From Phycisphaeraceae bacterium (GTDB lineage: Bacteria > Planctomycetota > Phycisphaerae > Phycisphaerales > Phycisphaeraceae): DNA of 64,000 nt. Below the pieces are notes generated by a model that did no database searches, was not told where the DNA came from, and saw nothing but the letters and a program-made list of their open reading frames with translations. Position 1 is the first letter of the stretch. The number at the start of each line of letters is the position of its first letter. The stretch spans positions 1-64,000 of the forward strand of contig JAJDCU010000053.1 in NCBI GenBank assembly GCA_029260655.1, written 5' to 3'. Position numbers and translations under genes: made by a program. Shown here in pieces: positions 18,894 to 27,444 of this stretch.

Positions 18894-20147
18894 ATGAGAC
18901 CGCCTCTTATGAGCGACCGCCGTGTTGTCATTACAGGATTGGGCTGGGTCACCAGCTATGGGGACGGTGTCGACGAAGTCTGGCAGGCTCTGACCAGCGG
19001 GGTCAGCGGCATCCGGGCGATCACACGTTTCGATAGCAGCCAGTTCTCGACCAAGATCGCTGGGGAGGTCTCCCCCGATTGGGTGTCGGCCCACATCGAA
19101 AAACGCGAACTCAAGCGGCTGGACAGGTTCACCTCCTACGCACTGAACGCCACCGTCGACGCCGTCAACGACGCCGGGCTTGATTTCGAGAAGGAAGACC
19201 CCTGGCGGTGCGGCTCGATCATCGGCACGGGCATCGGCGGGATCGAAGAGTTCGAGACGGGCTCGAAGAAGCTGATCGAGAAGGGCCCGGAGCGGGTGAG
19301 CCCGTTTACGATCCCAAAGCTCATGTGCAACGCCGCGGCCGGCAACGTCTCGATCCGGTTCGGGCTCAAGGGCCCCAACTCCGCCATCACCACCGCCTGC
19401 GCCTCGGCGGCACACGCCATCGGCGAGGCCGCCCAGAGCATCCGCCACAACGTCGCCGACGTCATGGTCACCGGGGGCTCCGAAGCCGCGGTCACCCCCC
19501 TGGGCGTCTCGGCGTTCATCGCCCTAAAGGCCCTATCCAAACGCAACGACGAGCCGACCAAGGCCTCACGGCCCTTCGACGCCGACCGCGACGGCTTTGT
19601 CCTCGCAGAGGGCGCCGGGATCGTCATCCTCGAAGAGCTTGAGCACGCCAAAGCACGCGGGGCCCGTATCTACGCCGAGGTGCTGGGCTTTGGTCAGACC
19701 GCCGACGGCTCGCACATCACCGCCCCCGATGAGCAGGGACGCGGCGCGGCCCACGCCATGGAGCTTGCGATGCGGGACGCCGGGCTGGGCGTCGACCAGG
19801 TCCAATACGTCAACGCCCACGGCACGAGCACCGGCCTGGGAGACATCGCCGAAACACGCGCGCTCAAGCGGCTGTTCAAAGACGACGTGAAGAAACTCGC
19901 CGTCAGCTCGACCAAGAGCATGACCGGCCACCTCCTGGGGGCCTCAGGCGGTGTCGAGGCCATCATCACGACCAAGACCATCCAGACCGGTGTGATCCCC
20001 CCCACCATCAATCTGGACAACCCCGACGAAGAGTGCGACCTGGACTACGTCCCCAATACCGCACGCCAAGCGGACGTCACCGCCGCGATGAGCAATTCTT
20101 TCGGCTTCGGCGGGCACAACGTCAGCCTCATCATCGGCAAGCTCTGA
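18894..20147 (+). CDS. fabF: Beta-ketoacyl-ACP synthase II
   Basis: A 417-residue elongation enzyme. C169 in 'TACASAAH', H309 in 'NAHGTSTGLGD' and H346 in 'TGHLLGASG' form the Cys-His-His site. Two starts are possible, ATG 18894 and ATG 18909 (giving MSDRRVVITGLG). The first has TAGGA closely upstream; the second gives the more usual N-terminus. It ends the fab cluster. Confidence 0.96.
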   Translation: MRPPLMSDRRVVITGLGWVTSYGDGVDEVWQALTSGVSGIRAITRFDSSQFSTKIAGEVSPDWVSAHIEKRELKRLDRFTSYALNATVDAVNDAGLDFEKEDPWRCGSIIGTGIGGIEEFETGSKKLIEKGPERVSPFTIPKLMCNAAAGNVSIRFGLKGPNSAITTACASAAHAIGEAAQSIRHNVADVMVTGGSEAAVTPLGVSAFIALKALSKRNDEPTKASRPFDADRDGFVLAEGAGIVILEELEHAKARGARIYAEVLGFGQTADGSHITAPDEQGRGAAHAMELAMRDAGLGVDQVQYVNAHGTSTGLGDIAETRALKRLFKDDVKKLAVSSTKSMTGHLLGASGGVEAIITTKTIQTGVIPPTINLDNPDEECDLDYVPNTARQADVTAAMSNSFGFGGHNVSLIIGKL

Positions 20148-20237
20148 GACGCCCCACCGCACGGGACATATTCGCCTACACCCTGCGACGGGCTTATACT
20201 GCCTGACTTTTCCGGCCCGGTTCCCCAGAGGTTATCT

Positions 20238-22514
20238 ATGAGATTCGCGGTCACAATCCTGGCGATACTTCTCGGCCTGGCTGTCGTCATAGGCACGCTC
20301 AAGCAGTCCAAGACCACGACCAGCCAGCAGACCACACCGGTCACAACCACAGAAGCCACAGACTCTGCTGACCGGGCACAGGACACGGCCCCTGCATCAA
20401 TCGAATCCGCCGAAGACGCGTCCTTGGAGGCAATCACAATTGCCGCGGATACCGTCACCGACGCGCCAAGCGATTCCGGCACCCAGACGACAGCCGGCGA
20501 GGTCCCGTATACAAAAATCCCCGGCCTGCACGCCGTGCTCACCGACCAGGCCAGGCCGGCCGTGATCGGCTCAGACGATCCCGCGTCGCCTTTCAAGCTG
20601 CGCGTCGTGTTAAGCCGCTGGGGCGCTGCCGTCTGGAAGATCACCCTCTCCGACTACTTGATCCAGGTCGATAAGCCCGAGCACTACTTGATCCACGACC
20701 GGTTGACGCTGCCGGACCCGGCTGATCGGTCCAAGCAGACACCCAAAGCATACGCCTACGCCGCAAAGTCGGTCACGGTTAACGGGGTCAGGATCCCGCT
20801 TGAAAGCAACGATGCCTGGCTCGCCGGCGAGGTGGTCACGACCGACAAGGTTTCCTGGGTCGAATACACCGCGACCCTGGCAGACGAAAACAAGACGCCG
20901 GTCCTGCGGCTGGTCCGCCGGTACACCCTCAAGGCCGACAGCTACGACCTGACGCTCGAGCAGGAACTGGTCAACCTGACCGACACGCCCCTGACCGTCC
21001 GCTTTGACCAGAACCTCCAGGGCGACCTGAGCTACAAGCCCAGCTACATGGGGGATAAGCGCCAGGTGGTGGCCGGGCATTTCGCGCTTTGGTGGGACCC
21101 GACGCGCGAGAGCATCCACACCAAGAACGCCGAGGTCCTGCGGAGAAACAGCGTCGGCGCCAAGCAGGCTCAGGTCTGGCCTGTCCAAGGCCTCAACACG
21201 CAGGCGGAACTGGTCTGGCTCGCCTCACTGAATCGGTACTTCGCGGTCGTGACCCACCCGCTGATGGACACCGCGTTCCAGAAGGCCGCCGACGTGCCGC
21301 CGCTAAAGACGGTGTTCCCACGGATCGGCCAGAAGGTCTATGTTGACTCCGGGGTCGCCGAGCCCAAGGACGACCAGAAGGTCATGATCCTCACCGCGGG
21401 TTCCGGTGACCTGACCGTCCTGCCCGGGGAGGACAACCCCGCCAGACTGGACATCGGGATCTTCGCCGGCCCGCGCGAACCCGAGCTGTTCAACCAACCG
21501 CCTTACTCGGTCCTGCATCTGGACCAGACCATCATCTACAGCCTCGGCGGCGCCTGCTCGTTCTGCACGTTCCAGTGGCTGGCGCACGGGCTGCTGTGGT
21601 TGCTGAAACTTTTCGAGGGCCAGATCCTCACCCTCGGGGGCGTCGGGATCGGCACGCACGACTGGGGCGTGTCCATCATCATCCTCGTCCTGCTGGTCCG
21701 GCTGATCCTCCATCCGCTGACCAAGAAGTCGCAGGTCAGCATGATGAAGATGGGCAAGATGATGCAGGCCATCCAGCCCGAGGTCGAGAAGGTCAAGAAG
21801 AAGTACAAGGACGACCAGCAGAAGCTCAACGCCGAGATGATGAAGCTCTACAAGGAAAAGGGCGTCAACCCGGCGAACATGCTCGGCTGCGCGCCGATGC
21901 TCCTGCAGACCCCGATCTGGATCGCCCTGTACGCCATGCTCTACTTCGCCATCGAGCTGCGTCATGAGCCGGCGTTCTGGGGCTTGTTCCAGTGGGTGTC
22001 CGGCGGGTCCTGGGGGTTCCTGGCCGACCTCTCCAGCCCAGACAACTTCATCCAGCTCTTTGACAAGCCGGTCAAGATCAACCTCCTGTTTGTCCATCCG
22101 CACTTCCAGTCGATCAACATCCTCCCGCTGCTGATGGCGATCGTGTTCTACTTCCAGCAGAAGCTGACGACCCCCCCGCCCGCCAACGAACAGGCCGCCC
22201 AGCAGCAGAAGATGATGAAGTTCGTCATCTTCCTCTTCCCGATCTTCCTGTACCCCGCGCCGTCCGGGCTCACGCTGTACATCCTCGCCTCGACCTCGGC
22301 GGGCATCGTCGACAGCTACTTCGTCCGCAAGCACATCAAGGAGCAGGAGGCCTCCGGCGAATTGTTCAAGCCCAAGGAGCGCAAGCCCGGCGGGTTCGTG
22401 GACCGGATCAGCAAAGCCGTGGAGGCCAAGCAGCAGCAACTGACCAAGCAGAAGCCGCAAGGCGGGCGCGATAAACACGGCCGCGGCCCGGGCAAATCAC
22501 GCAAACGACGATGA
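20238..22514 (+). CDS. yidC: Membrane protein insertase YidC
   Basis: A 758-residue protein of the Gram-negative type: an N-terminal membrane segment (residues 2-20), a Thr/Ser-rich linker, a large periplasmic domain to about 420, then the conserved insertase core with 'LHPLTKKSQVSMMKMGKMMQ' and 'KEKGVNPANMLGCAPMLLQ'. A basic tail ends in KSRKRR. It inserts proteins into the inner membrane with or without Sec. GAGG precedes the ATG. It is longer than most YidC proteins because of the linker and tail. The stop overlaps mnmE as ATGA. Confidence 0.96.
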   Translation: MRFAVTILAILLGLAVVIGTLKQSKTTTSQQTTPVTTTEATDSADRAQDTAPASIESAEDASLEAITIAADTVTDAPSDSGTQTTAGEVPYTKIPGLHAVLTDQARPAVIGSDDPASPFKLRVVLSRWGAAVWKITLSDYLIQVDKPEHYLIHDRLTLPDPADRSKQTPKAYAYAAKSVTVNGVRIPLESNDAWLAGEVVTTDKVSWVEYTATLADENKTPVLRLVRRYTLKADSYDLTLEQELVNLTDTPLTVRFDQNLQGDLSYKPSYMGDKRQVVAGHFALWWDPTRESIHTKNAEVLRRNSVGAKQAQVWPVQGLNTQAELVWLASLNRYFAVVTHPLMDTAFQKAADVPPLKTVFPRIGQKVYVDSGVAEPKDDQKVMILTAGSGDLTVLPGEDNPARLDIGIFAGPREPELFNQPPYSVLHLDQTIIYSLGGACSFCTFQWLAHGLLWLLKLFEGQILTLGGVGIGTHDWGVSIIILVLLVRLILHPLTKKSQVSMMKMGKMMQAIQPEVEKVKKKYKDDQQKLNAEMMKLYKEKGVNPANMLGCAPMLLQTPIWIALYAMLYFAIELRHEPAFWGLFQWVSGGSWGFLADLSSPDNFIQLFDKPVKINLLFVHPHFQSINILPLLMAIVFYFQQKLTTPPPANEQAAQQQKMMKFVIFLFPIFLYPAPSGLTLYILASTSAGIVDSYFVRKHIKEQEASGELFKPKERKPGGFVDRISKAVEAKQQQLTKQKPQGGRDKHGRGPGKSRKRR

Positions 22515-23899
22515 ACCTAAACGCACACCGCTGCGGTGACGCCATCGCCGCGGTCAGCTCGACCCCGGGCAGGTCTCACCGCGGGCTGATCCGCGTCAGT
22601 GGTGACGACGCCAGGCACATCATGGGGGCCTTGCTCGAGCAGCCCTCTCAAACGATCCCCGCACGCAGACTCACAAGGGTCGAGCTCAAAGCCCCGTCGA
22701 TGCCCGCCCTGATGACGGTCTTCGAAGGGCCCGGCAGCTACACCGGGCAGGATGTGGTTGAGCTTTGGGCCCCCGGCAACGCGGCGCTGCTGGACCGTCT
22801 GCTGCACCAGATGCTCGACGCAGGCGCCAGGCTGGCCGAGCCCGGCGAGTTCACCTTCCGCGCATTTTTAGCGGGCAAGCTGGACCTGACCCAGGCCGAA
22901 GGCGTCGCCGCCACCATCAGCGCCACCAGTGACAGCCAGCTTAAGGCCGCCAAACATCTGTGCGACGGCGAACTCGGTCGGTTCGCCCGTGAACTGGTCG
23001 ACGATCTGGGCTCACACCTGGCGATGGTCGAGGCGGGTATCGATTTTACGGATCAGGAAGATGTGGTCCCGATCGGTCCGGGTGAATTAGACGAACACCT
23101 CGCCCGGATCCAGGCCCGGCTTGATGATCTGCTGACCCATAGCCGGTCCTGGGCCCAGGTCGATGCCCTGCCGTGGGTCGTCCTGGTCGGCGCGCCCAGT
23201 TCTGGTAAGAGCACGCTGTTCAACGCCCTGCTTAAGCGGCAGCGCGCGGTGATCCACCCGATTGCCGGGACAACCCGGGACGTGCTTTGCGAACCGATGA
23301 CGATCTGCAGCGGCAAGGGCGTGCCAAGCGAACTGATGCTGGTGGACATCGCCGGGCTGGACGACCCGGCCTCGGTGCTGGACAAGCAGATACAGGCCGC
23401 CGCCCGACGCGCGATCGACCGGGCCGATCTTGTCTTGCGCGTGATCGACCCGACCACTCACAGGGCCCCTCAGCCGGCCGCCGACCTCCCGCAAGCGTCG
23501 GCGGTCTTGACGGTCCATGCCAAGGCCGATCTGCCGCCCAACGCATCGGTTGACCCGACGGACCCGGGCACGTTGATCGTCAGCGCCACGACCGGCCAGG
23601 GACTGGATGCGTTGCGCACCGCGATCATTGAGCGCCTCGGCGAGCGGGTGGTCAACGTCAGCGCCGACATGCTCACACTCCAGCCACGCCACGAATCGGC
23701 GCTGAACTCGGCCGGGTCTCATCTCAAGCAGGCCCGGTCGCTGCTGTCTGACCAGCGAGACGCCCGGCAACTTATCGATGTGGAACTGATCGCCTGCCAC
23801 CTCCGCGGCGCGCTGGATGACCTGGCGGGCCTGGGCGGGCAACTGACCCCCGACGACGTCATCGGCCGGGTCTTCGCGACGTTCTGCGTGGGGAAGTAG
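22511..23899 (+). CDS. mnmE: tRNA modification GTPase MnmE
   Basis: A 462-residue protein that, with MnmG, modifies the wobble uridine of several tRNAs. The N-terminal folate-binding domain has 'GRSHRGLIRVSG', the G1 loop 'GAPSSGKSTLFN' begins near residue 227, G3 appears as 'DIAGLDD', and the C-terminal catalytic cysteine is in 'FCVGK'. The G4 motif is atypical ('HAKADLP' where NKxD is usual), and the length is normal. It is coupled to yidC by a four-base overlap, an order common in bacteria. Confidence 0.94.
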   Translation: MNLNAHRCGDAIAAVSSTPGRSHRGLIRVSGDDARHIMGALLEQPSQTIPARRLTRVELKAPSMPALMTVFEGPGSYTGQDVVELWAPGNAALLDRLLHQMLDAGARLAEPGEFTFRAFLAGKLDLTQAEGVAATISATSDSQLKAAKHLCDGELGRFARELVDDLGSHLAMVEAGIDFTDQEDVVPIGPGELDEHLARIQARLDDLLTHSRSWAQVDALPWVVLVGAPSSGKSTLFNALLKRQRAVIHPIAGTTRDVLCEPMTICSGKGVPSELMLVDIAGLDDPASVLDKQIQAAARRAIDRADLVLRVIDPTTHRAPQPAADLPQASAVLTVHAKADLPPNASVDPTDPGTLIVSATTGQGLDALRTAIIERLGERVVNVSADMLTLQPRHESALNSAGSHLKQARSLLSDQRDARQLIDVELIACHLRGALDDLAGLGGQLTPDDVIGRVFATFCVGK

Positions 23900-24012
23900 G
23901 GGTTGGGGATTAGGGATTGGGGGTTGGAAGAAAACCCGGGAGCCGATATGGGATATGAATCGCCTACCGCAAAGCCCGAATCCCCAACCCCTAAACCCCA
24001 ACTCCCAACCCC
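23899..24012. repeat. G-rich/C-rich inverted repeat between mnmE and smpB
   Basis: GGGGTTGGGGATTAGGG followed by ATTGGGGGTTGG (23899-23927) faces AATCCCCAACCCCTAAACCCC and more (23979-24012). The arms pair imperfectly over about 28 bases around a 50-base loop. Each strand also has four or more G-runs, so a four-stranded structure is possible. It directly follows the mnmE stop. Confidence 0.75.
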
Positions 24013-24030
24013 GCTACAATCCCCCCACCG

Positions 24031-24519
24031 ATGGCGAAGAACAAGCCCACCAAACCTAAGAACCTCAGCCCGCGGATCGCCAACCGCCGGGCGTTCCACG
24101 ACTATCACATCAGTGACAAGTACGAGGTGGGGATCGTGCTGCTGGGCAGCGAGGTCAAATCGATCCGCAACGGGCAGGTCTCCTTGGCCGAGGGCTTCGC
24201 GATGGTCGAGCCGGCGACGATGGAGATCTGGCTTCACAACGTCGAGATCTCGCCCTACACCCACGCCGGGCCCGAGAACCAGCACGCGCCCAAACGGCAA
24301 AGGAAATTGCTGGCCAAGAAGCGTGAGATACGGCACATCCTGGACAAGACCACCGCCAAGGGCGCGACCCTCGTGCCCCTGGCGATGTTCTTTGTCCGCG
24401 GCAAGGTCAAACTTGAGATCGGCGTGGGCACGGGCAAGAAGTCCTACGACAAACGTCAGGACATGAAAAAGCGTGACGCCGACCGCGAGATCCAGAGGGG
24501 CATGTCCCGACGGGTGTGA
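24031..24519 (+). CDS. smpB: SsrA-binding protein SmpB
   Basis: A 162-residue protein that brings tmRNA to stalled ribosomes. 'NRRAFHDYHISDKYEVGIVL' and 'GSEVKSIRNGQVSLAEG' (read as separate blocks) match the OB-fold core. The tail is basic ('YDKRQDMKKRDADREIQR'). The region before the ATG is C-rich with no Shine-Dalgarno. The tmRNA gene itself is not in this window. The stop shares bases with the GTG start of the next gene. Confidence 0.96.
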   Translation: MAKNKPTKPKNLSPRIANRRAFHDYHISDKYEVGIVLLGSEVKSIRNGQVSLAEGFAMVEPATMEIWLHNVEISPYTHAGPENQHAPKRQRKLLAKKREIRHILDKTTAKGATLVPLAMFFVRGKVKLEIGVGTGKKSYDKRQDMKKRDADREIQRGMSRRV

Positions 24520-25754
24520 CCCGATCCCCCGGCCCGCGGATACCCCCAACTAAATACCACACGGCAGGACCCAAGCAGTTGCTACGCATCATCATCGTTA
24601 TCACTTTCTGCGAGGCGTTCATCACGGCGATGGTCGAGCGGGGCGTCGCGTTCTACGCCGAGGACCAGTTGGGTTTCACGCAGTCACAAAACCTTTGGCT
24701 CGCGTTGCTGTTCGGCACGTCCTACATCACCGGGGCGCTGACAAGCCACCGCGCCGCCAAGGCGCTGGGTGAGCGGCGGTGGCTGATGATAAATATCCTG
24801 GCGCACATACTCTTGCACCTGTCGCTTTCTCTTGAGCCGGGCGCGGCGGTGCTGTTTGCCCTCAACGCCCTGCTGGGCGCTACGTCGGGGTCGAAATGGC
24901 CCGTCGTCGAGAGCTACGTCAGCGCCGGGATGACACCCAGGAAAGCCGCCGGTGCCGTCGGGCAATTCAATATCGCGTGGTCGTTTTCGGTGATCCCGGC
25001 CGTCGCGGTCGGCGGGGTCTTGATCGAAACCTGGGCGCCCAGCCTGTTCCTGCTGCCGGGGATCCTGAACATCGGTGTCCTGCTGCTGATCATGCGGCTG
25101 CCCGCCCGGCCAAACCACCTGCCACACGACCATCCGCACCGCCCAACCGACGGCCAGATGATACGCCTGCGCTCTTTGCTGATTTCAAGCCGGTGGTCGT
25201 TATTCGCCAGCTTTACGCTCTTGTTCCTGCTTGCGCCGCTGCTGCCATACATCTTCAAGCAACGCCTGGGTTTCTCACCCGGGCCCGCGACCGCGATGGT
25301 CTCGCTGATCGATATCGCCCGGTTCGCTACGTTCGTGGTCATGCAACGATACATCGGTTGGCACGGCAGGCGATCGCTGCTTGTCTGGGCCGTCCTGCTC
25401 TTGCCCGTCGGGTTCCTCACCACCCTGCTAAGCGATCACCTCGCCGGGGTCCTGCTGGGTGAGGTGCTGTTCGGGGCCGCCGGCGGGATGAGTTATTACG
25501 CGGCGCTTTACTACGCGATGGTCGTCAAGAACGCCTCGGTCGAGGCCGGGGGCGCACACGAGGGGATGATCGGCTCGGGGTTGGTGGTCGGCCCGGCGAT
25601 CGGGCTGGGCGGGGTCTACCTGTCTGGCGCAGCAAACGCTTCGGTCGGCGTGATGGCCGTAACCGCCGCGCCTTTCCTGGCCGTGTGCGCGGTCGGCGGG
25701 TTGTGGTCGCTTCGGCGGGCAAGCGGCGGCGATCACTTCCGCTTCCCGGAGTGA
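24516..25754 (+). CDS. Major facilitator superfamily transporter
   Basis: A 412-residue protein with about 12 hydrophobic segments and a short cytoplasmic N-terminus. The loop after helix 2 ('SHRAAKALGERRWLMI') is a weak form of MFS motif A. No substrate-specific signature is recognised. Translation appears to begin at GTG 24516, overlapping the smpB stop; a later start would shorten the N-terminus but keep all helices. It converges on the minus-strand gene ending at 25770 with only 15 bases between. Confidence 0.85.
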   Translation: MTRSPGPRIPPTKYHTAGPKQLLRIIIVITFCEAFITAMVERGVAFYAEDQLGFTQSQNLWLALLFGTSYITGALTSHRAAKALGERRWLMINILAHILLHLSLSLEPGAAVLFALNALLGATSGSKWPVVESYVSAGMTPRKAAGAVGQFNIAWSFSVIPAVAVGGVLIETWAPSLFLLPGILNIGVLLLIMRLPARPNHLPHDHPHRPTDGQMIRLRSLLISSRWSLFASFTLLFLLAPLLPYIFKQRLGFSPGPATAMVSLIDIARFATFVVMQRYIGWHGRRSLLVWAVLLLPVGFLTTLLSDHLAGVLLGEVLFGAAGGMSYYAALYYAMVVKNASVEAGGAHEGMIGSGLVVGPAIGLGGVYLSGAANASVGVMAVTAAPFLAVCAVGGLWSLRRASGGDHFRFPE

Positions 25755-25769
25755 CCGGGCTACTTTGAC

Positions 25770-26663
25770 CTAGCGCCGAATCGCGTTTCGCAGCGCCGCT
25801 TCCAGGCCTGGGTGAACAAACTCGTACCCGCTACGTTGAAGAACACCCGGCTCGACCCGTTGGCTGGCAAACAGTGCCTCGTCCGCCAACTCGCCAAACG
25901 CCAGACGCGCCGCGAACCGGGGCATCGGCAACACCGCCGGGCGGCGCAGTATGCTTGCCAGCGTGCGTGTGAAATGTCTGTTAGTCACGGGCTGGGGGGA
26001 AACGAGGTTGACCGGGCCCGTTAGCGCGTCGTCGTCGATCAGACGCAGCATCGCGCCCACCGCGTCATCGATGCTGATCCAGCTCATCCATTGCGAACCG
26101 TTGCCCAGCGGTCCGCCCAGACCTGCACGAAATGCGGGGAGCATTTTCTTCAGCGCCCCGCCGTCGGGCGCCAGCACCACACCGATACGCGGATTCACCA
26201 CACGGATGCCCGCCCTGGCTGTCGGCAGTGAGGCGTCTTCCCATGCCCGCCCAACCTCCGCCAAAAAACCTTCGCCCGCCGAACTGGACTCGTCCAGCCG
26301 TTCGTCGCCACAGTCGCCGTAGAAACCGATCGCCGAGGCGCTGATGAGCACATGAGGTTTGTGATACAGGTTCGCCAGTGTCGCGGACAGCAGCCTTGTC
26401 CCGTTGACCCGGCTGTCACGGATGGCCTGCTTCTTATCAAACGTCCACTTGCCGACGATCGGCTCGCCGGCCAGGTGGACGACGGCGTCTAAGCCTTCCA
26501 GAGCCGAACCATTGAGTTGGCCATGGGGCACCGACCACCGCACGTCCGGCGGGTTGGCCTGGTTGAATCGGCCGACGCGCAGGACCTCGTGCCCTTCACC
26601 GACCAGCCGCTTGCGCAGGGCGCTGCCGATCAGCCCCCCCGCTCCCGTGATGGCTATTCTCAT
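25770..26663 (-). CDS. TIGR01777-type NAD(P)-dependent oxidoreductase (SDR39U1-like)
   Basis: A 297-residue extended short-chain dehydrogenase/epimerase. 'IAITGAGGLIGSALRKRL' is the nucleotide loop; 'VHLAGEPIVGKWT' and 'SASAIGFYGDCGDE' are hallmarks of this family, with Tyr in the YG block as catalytic candidate. The family's reaction is not established. ATG 26663 is chosen because it gives the standard N-terminus and has an AGGA upstream. The gene overlaps the end of the glycosyltransferase gene by 68 bases in another frame, showing tight coupling. Confidence 0.9.
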   Translation of the reverse strand: MRIAITGAGGLIGSALRKRLVGEGHEVLRVGRFNQANPPDVRWSVPHGQLNGSALEGLDAVVHLAGEPIVGKWTFDKKQAIRDSRVNGTRLLSATLANLYHKPHVLISASAIGFYGDCGDERLDESSSAGEGFLAEVGRAWEDASLPTARAGIRVVNPRIGVVLAPDGGALKKMLPAFRAGLGGPLGNGSQWMSWISIDDAVGAMLRLIDDDALTGPVNLVSPQPVTNRHFTRTLASILRRPAVLPMPRFAARLAFGELADEALFASQRVEPGVLQRSGYEFVHPGLEAALRNAIRR

Positions 26664-27444
26664 CGTGGTCCTGCCAATCCGTATGCGCCCGGTGACTACA
26701 CCGTCCATCCCGCCAGGCCGCCAGCCTGTTGGGATTCACGCCCAGGTGATATCCGATGATACACGCCTGGTTGGTCATCGTCGCACAGACGATGCCCTGA
26801 TGCAGCCAGCGCCTGGCCGAGGTCTTCACGCTCGCCGGCGCCAGCCGGATTTGGCCGAGCTTGCCCAGCCGACGGACCAGTTCGTAGTCTTCCATCACGG
26901 GCAGATCCGGATAACCCCCGAGCTTGTGAAAGGTGTCGGCACGCATGAATAAGCCCTGGTCGCCATAGGGCAGCGAGAGCCATCGGCAGCGGAGATTGAC
27001 GCACCATTCAATGGCCCGAAGCGACGGGTTGTCAGCATCGATGTAAAGACGAAAAGCCCCAGCGACCACGCCGGGCTGGGCGAGTACGCCGCGGATATGC
27101 CCGGGAAAGTCAGGCGGAGCCAGCGTGTCGGCGTGCAGGAATAACAAACTCTGACCGCTCGCCGCCGCCGCGCCGGCGTTCATCTGCCGGGCGCGTCCGG
27201 GTTCGCTGGTGATGACCGTAGCCCCCATCGACCGGGCGATGTCAGGTGTATCGTCTTCGCTGGAGCCATCGGCGACGATCAACTCCAGGCGGCACCCCGT
27301 GGCGCGGGCCTTGAGCGCTTCAAGCGTCTTGCCGATCGCCCCGGCCTCGTTGCGCGCCGGCACGATCACCGAGAGCTGCGGCGCCCCCGGCAACTCCCCC
27401 GGTAATTCCCCCGATGTCGGCTCACGGGGCGTTGTGCACATCAT
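26596..27444 (-). CDS. TIGR04283-type glycosyltransferase
   Basis: A 282-residue GT-A family 2 transferase: 'LSVIVPARNEAGAIGKTLEAL' (in two blocks) is the nucleotide-sugar site, 'LFLHADT' is the metal-binding DxD variant, and 'YGDQGLFMRADTF' and 'PVMEDYELVRRL' are the acceptor-side motifs. The family is tied to arsenosugar-type and radical-SAM/selenodomain clusters. ATG 27444 follows GGAAG by five bases and overlaps the DUF547 gene by 23 bases. The C-terminal 40 residues (His/Arg/Gln-rich) overlap the next gene and look unlike the family, so the reading may be extended past its natural end. Confidence 0.87.
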   Translation of the reverse strand: MMCTTPREPTSGELPGELPGAPQLSVIVPARNEAGAIGKTLEALKARATGCRLELIVADGSSEDDTPDIARSMGATVITSEPGRARQMNAGAAAASGQSLLFLHADTLAPPDFPGHIRGVLAQPGVVAGAFRLYIDADNPSLRAIEWCVNLRCRWLSLPYGDQGLFMRADTFHKLGGYPDLPVMEDYELVRRLGKLGQIRLAPASVKTSARRWLHQGIVCATMTNQACIIGYHLGVNPNRLAAWRDGRCSHRAHTDWQDHDENSHHGSGGADRQRPAQAAGR

